Positions 34,400-39,108 of a DNA stretch of 39,108 nt are shown here, in pieces. This DNA comes from JAXHUM01 sp034189325 (GTDB lineage: Bacteria > Desulfobacterota > DSM-4660 > Desulfatiglandales > Desulfatiglandaceae), in the NCBI GenBank assembly GCA_034189325.1, contig JAXHUM010000060.1, forward strand, positions 1-39,108. The letters are read 5' to 3'. The notes below the pieces were generated by a model, which searched no databases, had not been told where the DNA came from, and was given only the letters and a program-made list of their open reading frames with translations. The translations under genes and the position numbers were made by a program. Positions within the stretch are counted from its first letter, which is position 1. Each line of letters begins with the position of its first letter.

Positions 34400-36802
34400 A
34401 TGACCGAAGCAACCAAGAAGCTAAAGGAAAGCATCATATACAAGAGTTACGTCTCCAAGAAAAAGGACGGCGCCCCAGCCACACAGGAATTCAGGAAAGG
34501 TCCGAGGATATGTTTTGAACGGGGGAGGCTTATCACCGAGTCTTATAGAGAGACGGAAGGGGAACCGGAGGTCATCAGAAGGGCCAAAGCCCTGGAAAAG
34601 ATACTGGACGAAATGACGGTTTATATTCGAGACGGTGAGAGGATCGTAGGCAATTACGCCTCTGATCCATCGGCGTACAATATCTTTCCGGAGCTTGCCG
34701 TCAACTGGCTGAACAAGTCCATCAACAATGGATACGGTTCCATGGTGGATGACAAAGGCAAGGAAGAGTGGCAGGAGATCTACGATTACTGGCATGATCG
34801 CTCTATTGATGGACGCGTCATGCCGATGATGCCTGAACCGCTCAAGGGTTACGTAGACTTCAACGGCGTGTCCCACATGAATCATTGGCGTGACTACATC
34901 ACGCCTCTTGAACCCAACTACAAAACCGTCTTCACCATTGGGCTGAGAGGCGTTATCGACAAGATAGATAAGAGACTTCACGAGCTCAAGGCTGAGATCA
35001 AAATCCATCCAAAGGACTATGTGAGCCAGAGGAATTTTCTGGAGGCAGCGAAGATTTCCTGTGAGGCGGTTGTCCGGTTTTCAAAACGCTACGCGCACAA
35101 GGCACGAGAGCTTAGAGAAAATGAAAAAGACCCGAGACGCTTGGAAGAGCTCGAACAGATCATCGAGGCCTGCAGTCATGTCCCGGAGAATCCCCCTCGC
35201 AGTCTCTATGAAGCCGTGCAGGGCTTCTGGATCATCTATGTGATCAATCGTTTTATTGAGACCCACGGTCAGGGCCTGGGCCAGCGTTTTGATCAATTGA
35301 TGTATCCCTTTTATGAACGGGACAAATCTGAGGGGAGGATAACCTATGAGTCGGCCCAGGAACTGGTGGAATACCTCTTTGTAAAAATGGAAGAGTGTGG
35401 GCATCTGGTTATTCCGGAGCTTCATACAGGCGGCGTGGGCGTCAGCATCTTTCAGACATTCACCATAGGAGGCCTGGATGCCTATGGCAGGGATGCCTCA
35501 AACGAGTTTTCCTTCATCATCCTTGATGCGGCCATAGCCATGAACACCATACACACGAACATCGCCTTTAGATATCACCCCGACATTAATCGGGACCTGG
35601 TAAAGAAGGCCATTGATTGCTCTGGAACCGGTATAGGATATCCCGCCTATTTTAACGATCATACCATGATGAACCTCCTCACTCAGAGGGGAATCCCCCG
35701 ACAAGACGCCATGGATTACTCGATTCTGGGCTGTGTGGCGCTCACTGTGCCGGGGAAATGTATGAAACAAAGCCCTGCCACCGGAGGGGCTGTCAGCCTG
35801 GGCAAGTGCCTTGAGCTGGCGTTGAATCAGGGCAAAGATATGCTAAGGGGCACACAGTTGGGCTGTAAGACTCAGGACCCGGGAAGCTTCCAATCGTATG
35901 ATGATGTCATCAATGCCTACCTGTCACAGTTTCGATATGTTGCCGAAAGGGTGACTGCCGTGGACAACCTTGCACATCATTTCTTCGTGCAATATATGCA
36001 GAGGCCCTTTACTTCAGCCCTGGTAGATGGGTGCATCGATCGAGGACAGGACAGCATCGAGTGGGCCTATCATTCACTGAACTTGCTTCTCACCGCCGGC
36101 AACACCAATGTGGCTGATTCGCTCGCCGCGATCAAGAAATTTGTTTTTGAAGATAAGGCGTTGACGATGACCGAGCTTGTGGAGGCCCTCAAATTCAACT
36201 TTGAGGGGGAAGAAGAGCTGAGGCAGAGGCTCTTGAACGAGGCGCCCAAGTTCGGGAATGACGATGATTGTGTGGATCAGATCATGGCCGACGTGGAGAT
36301 GCTGACCCAAAAAGAACTGGAAGGCCTCGAAGACTACTATGGGTACCCTTGGAGCCTGGACGGGAGTATCGCGGGCGGCTATTTCCCATGGGGAAGACGT
36401 GCTGCTGCTTCTGCAGACGGACGAAAGGCAAAAGAGACCTTTGCCGATGCCGTGGCATCACCCATGCACGGAAAAGACCGTCATGGTCCCACGGCAGTCC
36501 TCAAATCCCTGGGCAAGGTGACTCCCACCTGGTCTCACCTGACCAATCAGAAATTCCTTCCCCAATTTCTCAAAGGAGAAAATCAAGATCTCTTTGCCGG
36601 GTATCTCAAGACATGGTCCGATCTCGGGTGCTCCCACATCCAGTTCAATGTTGTGGATCGTGAGACATTGCTCGACGCCCAGGCCCGGCCGGAGAAACAC
36701 CCCTACCTGGCCGTAAGGGTGGCTGGATACAGTGCCTATTTTGCAGATCTGAGTAAAGGTGTGCAGGACGACATCCTTGCCAGGGTAGGACAGAGCTTTT
36801 AG
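34400..36802 (+). CDS. Glycyl radical enzyme of unassigned subfamily (PFL-like fold)
   Basis: The 800-aa protein has the PFL/GRE domain and the C-terminal radical motif RVAGYS with Gly at residue 776. The thiyl Cys is residue 445 in ILGCVALTVPGK. The C-terminal domain carries GRRAAASADGRKAKETFAD and HGPTAVLKS, typical of the family. In choline TMA-lyase, glycerol dehydratase, hydroxyproline dehydratase, isethionate lyase and hydroxyphenylacetate decarboxylase the motif is GCVE, with Glu as a base. Here residue 447 is Ala. It is therefore not an obvious member of those families; PFL has CC at this place and is also excluded. No activase is adjacent. The start ATG 34400 has GGGGGG 8 nt upstream. 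It probably forms an operon with the flavoprotein at 32423. Confidence 0.93.
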   Translation: MTEATKKLKESIIYKSYVSKKKDGAPATQEFRKGPRICFERGRLITESYRETEGEPEVIRRAKALEKILDEMTVYIRDGERIVGNYASDPSAYNIFPELAVNWLNKSINNGYGSMVDDKGKEEWQEIYDYWHDRSIDGRVMPMMPEPLKGYVDFNGVSHMNHWRDYITPLEPNYKTVFTIGLRGVIDKIDKRLHELKAEIKIHPKDYVSQRNFLEAAKISCEAVVRFSKRYAHKARELRENEKDPRRLEELEQIIEACSHVPENPPRSLYEAVQGFWIIYVINRFIETHGQGLGQRFDQLMYPFYERDKSEGRITYESAQELVEYLFVKMEECGHLVIPELHTGGVGVSIFQTFTIGGLDAYGRDASNEFSFIILDAAIAMNTIHTNIAFRYHPDINRDLVKKAIDCSGTGIGYPAYFNDHTMMNLLTQRGIPRQDAMDYSILGCVALTVPGKCMKQSPATGGAVSLGKCLELALNQGKDMLRGTQLGCKTQDPGSFQSYDDVINAYLSQFRYVAERVTAVDNLAHHFFVQYMQRPFTSALVDGCIDRGQDSIEWAYHSLNLLLTAGNTNVADSLAAIKKFVFEDKALTMTELVEALKFNFEGEEELRQRLLNEAPKFGNDDDCVDQIMADVEMLTQKELEGLEDYYGYPWSLDGSIAGGYFPWGRRAAASADGRKAKETFADAVASPMHGKDRHGPTAVLKSLGKVTPTWSHLTNQKFLPQFLKGENQDLFAGYLKTWSDLGCSHIQFNVVDRETLLDAQARPEKHPYLAVRVAGYSAYFADLSKGVQDDILARVGQSF

Positions 36803-36908
36803 ATCTCATACACCCTAATTCATTGATGGTACCACTCGATGAAAGGGCATCGGCAACTGGAGTGCTTAACGAATAAAAGGCTGATTTACCTCTTGCAGGG
36901 CCTGTTCC

Positions 36909-38174
36909 CTAAAGCAGATCCCACAGGTCCCAGAAATGGGGGAATGATTTGGCGACACACCCCTCATCTTCGATCTTAACGCCGGGGACCTTCAGGCCTA
37001 TGACGGCCAGGCTCATAGCCAGCCGGTGATCGTCGTGAGGATCGACAGAGGCACCGATCAGTCTCCTTCCGCCATGGATCACGAGACCGTCTTCGAGTTC
37101 TTCCACCCCTGCCCCCAGCCTGTTCCATTCGACGGCCACGGCTGCAAGACGGTCGCTCTCCTTCAACCGGAGGTGGGGAACATTTTTGATGACGGTCCTG
37201 CCTTGGGCGAACAGGGCGATTGCGGCCAAGGTAGGGACCATGTCGGGCATGGCGCTCATATCCACCTCGATGCCCTGAAGAGAGTCGGCATGCACATGGA
37301 CCCGATCGGTTTGCCTTTCAACCACGGCCCCCATCTTTTCAAGGATATCGAGTAAATGGATATCGCCCTGTCTTGTCTGAAAGGGATGGATGTTTTCCGT
37401 TACAACGGCCCCACCGGTTATTGCGGCAGCAGCCCAGAAATAGGAGGCCGACGAGGCGTCACCGGGGATCGTGTATTTCCCGGCCTGGTATCCTTGGCCG
37501 GCATTGATCTTGAAACGTCTGTACCCCTCCCTCTCCACGGCGACCCCAAACCGGGCCATCACATCGGTTGTGATATCCAGGTAAGGCCGCGAGACAAGAT
37601 CACCCGTGACATGGACTTCAACGTCGTATTGAGCATAGGGGGCGCACATCAGGATCGATGAAATGAATTGGCTGCTCTGATCGCCGGGCATATGTACGGT
37701 TCCCCCGCGAATACCCTCCGGCAGAATCCGGACAGGGGGATATCCCTCCCGGTCAAGGCAGGAGACCCCTGCACCCAGCTCGGACAGGGCTTTGACCAGG
37801 GTACCGATAGGCCTTTTTTTCATACGGGGTGTGCCGGTCATGATGAAGCTGCCTTTGGCCAGGGCCGCTATGGACAAAAGCAGCCTAAAGGAAGTCCCGG
37901 AGTTTCCCATAAAGAGCTCTTTTTCCTCGTGGATTGAGGGAAATTTCCCTCCCACCCCTTTGACCCTCAGGCTCCCATTCTCATCAGAGATATCCACCCC
38001 CAGGGCCTCAAGTGTCCCGGCGGTATAAAGGGTGTCTTCACAGGACAAAAAATCCGAGAGCAGACTCTCGCCCTCTGCGAGGGCAGCCGCAATCATGGCA
38101 CGATGGGTGATGCTCTTAGAGCCCGGGATCCTGATCGTTGTGCTGATTGAGCTGCGAGGAATGATATCTTTCAT
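36909..38174 (-). CDS. aroA: 3-phosphoshikimate 1-carboxyvinyltransferase (EPSP synthase)
   Basis: The 421-aa protein (ATG 38174, overlapping the aroE stop as ATGA; GGTGA upstream) has IPGSKSITHRAMIAAALAEG, LFMGNSGTSFRLLLS, PGDQSSQFISSILM, DMVPTLAAIALFA and LRLKESDRLAAVA. It transfers enolpyruvate from PEP to shikimate 3-phosphate. The NSGTSFRLL region replaces the usual NAGTAxR, so glyphosate response may differ from class I enzymes (inference). It is the last gene of the aroD-aroE-aroA operon. Confidence 0.95.
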   Translation of the reverse strand: MKDIIPRSSISTTIRIPGSKSITHRAMIAAALAEGESLLSDFLSCEDTLYTAGTLEALGVDISDENGSLRVKGVGGKFPSIHEEKELFMGNSGTSFRLLLSIAALAKGSFIMTGTPRMKKRPIGTLVKALSELGAGVSCLDREGYPPVRILPEGIRGGTVHMPGDQSSQFISSILMCAPYAQYDVEVHVTGDLVSRPYLDITTDVMARFGVAVEREGYRRFKINAGQGYQAGKYTIPGDASSASYFWAAAAITGGAVVTENIHPFQTRQGDIHLLDILEKMGAVVERQTDRVHVHADSLQGIEVDMSAMPDMVPTLAAIALFAQGRTVIKNVPHLRLKESDRLAAVAVEWNRLGAGVEELEDGLVIHGGRRLIGASVDPHDDHRLAMSLAVIGLKVPGVKIEDEGCVAKSFPHFWDLWDLL

Positions 38175-38998
38175 TGGCGTCTCACCAGGGATTCTTCGAC
38201 TACCCGCCTCATGGCGCTGACCGGCGGTTCCATATTGGTCCACAGACGGAATTGTTCCGCGCCTTGGTATACAAACATGCCCAGGCCGTTTATTGTCAGG
38301 CAATCTCCGGCCTTTGCCTGTTTCAATAGCCGGGTCTCAATAGGATTGTAGATAATATCCATCACGATCATGCCTTGATGAAGGATATCCTCCTGAACAG
38401 GAGATTGGTCAACATGGGGATGCATCCCCACCGGCGTGGTCTGGATAAGGAGGTCCACCCTTTGGTTACCCAACCTTTCAAGGGGAACAAAAGGGCAGTC
38501 AAGGGCCCGGGCAAGTCCTTCCCCACGCTCGACAGAACGGTTTGCCACGATAAGCCTGACGCCCTTTTCCTTCAGAATAAAACCAATGGCCCGGGCAGCC
38601 CCGCCCGCTCCGATAATCAGACAGCTCTTGTCTTTAAGTTCGGTCTTCTCTTCCAGGGCCTTGGCCGCTCCCATGGCGTCGGTATTATATCCCTTTAACC
38701 GACCCTCGTTATTGACGATTGTGTTGACCGCTCCTATCTTTTCGGCTGTTTCATCCACCTCGTCCAAATGTGGAATCACTGATGTTTTCAGGGGGATCGT
38801 CACGCTCAGGCCTCTGATTTTAAAGGCCCTCATACCGCTGACGATTCCCTCAGGGTCACCTGTTTCAAAGGCGAGGTACACGGCGTTCAACCCCTTGTCT
38901 TCAAATGCCGCGTTATGCATGGCAGGGCTCAGGGAATGACCGATCGGTGTTCCCACCACTCCGAACAACAAGGTATGCTGATCCAGCGACCTCAACAA
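38171..38998 (-). CDS. aroE: Shikimate dehydrogenase
   Basis: The 275-aa protein has the shikimate site GTPIGHSLSPAMHNAAF, catalytic Lys in VTIPLKTSVIPHLD, GAVNTIVN and GYNTDAMG, and the NADP motif IIGAGGAARAIGF. It reduces 3-dehydroshikimate. The start is a TTG, at 38998 or 38995; GGAGG is 4 or 7 nt upstream, so 38995 has better spacing. It overlaps aroD by 7 or 4 nt and aroA by 4 nt, consistent with coupling. Confidence 0.95.
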   Translation of the reverse strand: MLRSLDQHTLLFGVVGTPIGHSLSPAMHNAAFEDKGLNAVYLAFETGDPEGIVSGMRAFKIRGLSVTIPLKTSVIPHLDEVDETAEKIGAVNTIVNNEGRLKGYNTDAMGAAKALEEKTELKDKSCLIIGAGGAARAIGFILKEKGVRLIVANRSVERGEGLARALDCPFVPLERLGNQRVDLLIQTTPVGMHPHVDQSPVQEDILHQGMIVMDIIYNPIETRLLKQAKAGDCLTINGLGMFVYQGAEQFRLWTNMEPPVSAMRRVVEESLVRRQ

Positions 38999-39108
38999 AG
39001 CGCCTCCATGATCTTTTTCATGTCCGATACGGGGATCTGTCCCGCGGCGGACTCCTGGCCCCTCTCAAGAGAGGCAAAGGTGACATAGCCACCCAAAAGA
39101 ACGGTTGC
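38992..39108 (-). CDS. aroD: 3-dehydroquinate dehydratase type I, C-terminal end (partial)
   Basis: The last 38 codons, cut off by the window end, read GGYVTFASLERGQESAAGQI followed by PVSDMKKIMEAL. This matches the C-terminus of class I AroD (G-x-LTFA-x-L-x-x-x-SAPGQ). The rest lies beyond 39108. It overlaps aroE and leads the operon. Confidence 0.85.
   Translation of the reverse strand, partial: ATVLLGGYVTFASLERGQESAAGQIPVSDMKKIMEALC

Noticed and set aside
1..39108. CRISPR array, tRNA or rRNA genes
   Set aside because: No regularly spaced direct repeats and no tRNA or rRNA sequence was recognised on reading through; a dedicated search was not possible.

Overview
The window looks like a chromosomal scaffold from an anaerobic, selenocysteine-using deltaproteobacterium (Desulfobacterota). 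The evidence is the gene set: a glycyl radical enzyme, an ASKHA/RACo-type ferredoxin activator, a half-size siroheme protein, a 2-hydroxyacyl-CoA dehydratase-like protein, an ADP-forming acyl-CoA synthetase subunit, an enoate-reductase-like flavoprotein and a selenoprotein. No species call is possible from sequence reading alone. Most of the window has ordinary, moderately GC-rich chromosomal genes; positions 1-2450 are clearly AT-richer.

Region 1 (1-3330) is accessory DNA. Three minus-strand genes (a TPR lipoprotein, a GNAT acetyltransferase and a small lipoprotein) are each followed by an attC-like imperfect palindrome. This is the layout of integron gene cassettes, but no integrase is visible where it would be expected. 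Next come about 600 bp without a supported gene, a REP-like nested palindrome, and the C-terminal remnant of a REP-associated (RAYT/Y1) transposase abutting sixA.

Region 2 (3330-7460) holds minus-strand sixA and an operon-like run of an Rrf2 regulator, a MOSC protein, nadA and a YraQ/SO_0444-type metal permease. The permease reading frame is interrupted by one UGA exactly where homologues have Cys in a CSCG motif. A 7-bp stem with a 6-nt loop follows at SECIS distance, so I annotate it as a single selenoprotein. The Rrf2 promoter carries a perfect palindrome suited to autoregulation.

Region 3 (7445-15665) starts with an FNR/HcpR-like site ahead of a decayed globin-sensor histidine kinase, which also contains a 100-N scaffold gap flanked by a 121-bp identical overlap. 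It continues with the ASKHA ferredoxin activator, a half-size siroheme/4Fe-4S protein, an MreB N-terminal-domain-like orphan, an MDR oxidoreductase, a Ste24-type protease and a BAX-inhibitor-1 family membrane protein.

Region 4 (15708-26790) holds a tightly coupled trio (PflX-like radical SAM protein, PPP-type phosphatase, 2-hydroxyacyl-CoA dehydratase-like protein), rlmB, a stand-alone IMP cyclohydrolase, an M20 hydrolase, an aminotransferase, a MITE-like repeat, an acyl-CoA synthetase (ADP-forming) alpha-like protein, an MBL-fold hydrolase and an LD-carboxypeptidase.

Region 5 (26832-39108) holds mfd, whose stop codon lies inside a minus-strand intrinsic terminator, then about 860 bp with at most one small ORF. 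Next are a nitronate monooxygenase divergent from an enoate-reductase-like flavoprotein plus glycyl radical enzyme operon, and the shikimate operon aroD (partial)-aroE-aroA. The glycyl radical enzyme has the radical Gly and Cys but Ala where several characterised families have a catalytic Glu (GCVA instead of GCVE), and no dedicated activase is adjacent.
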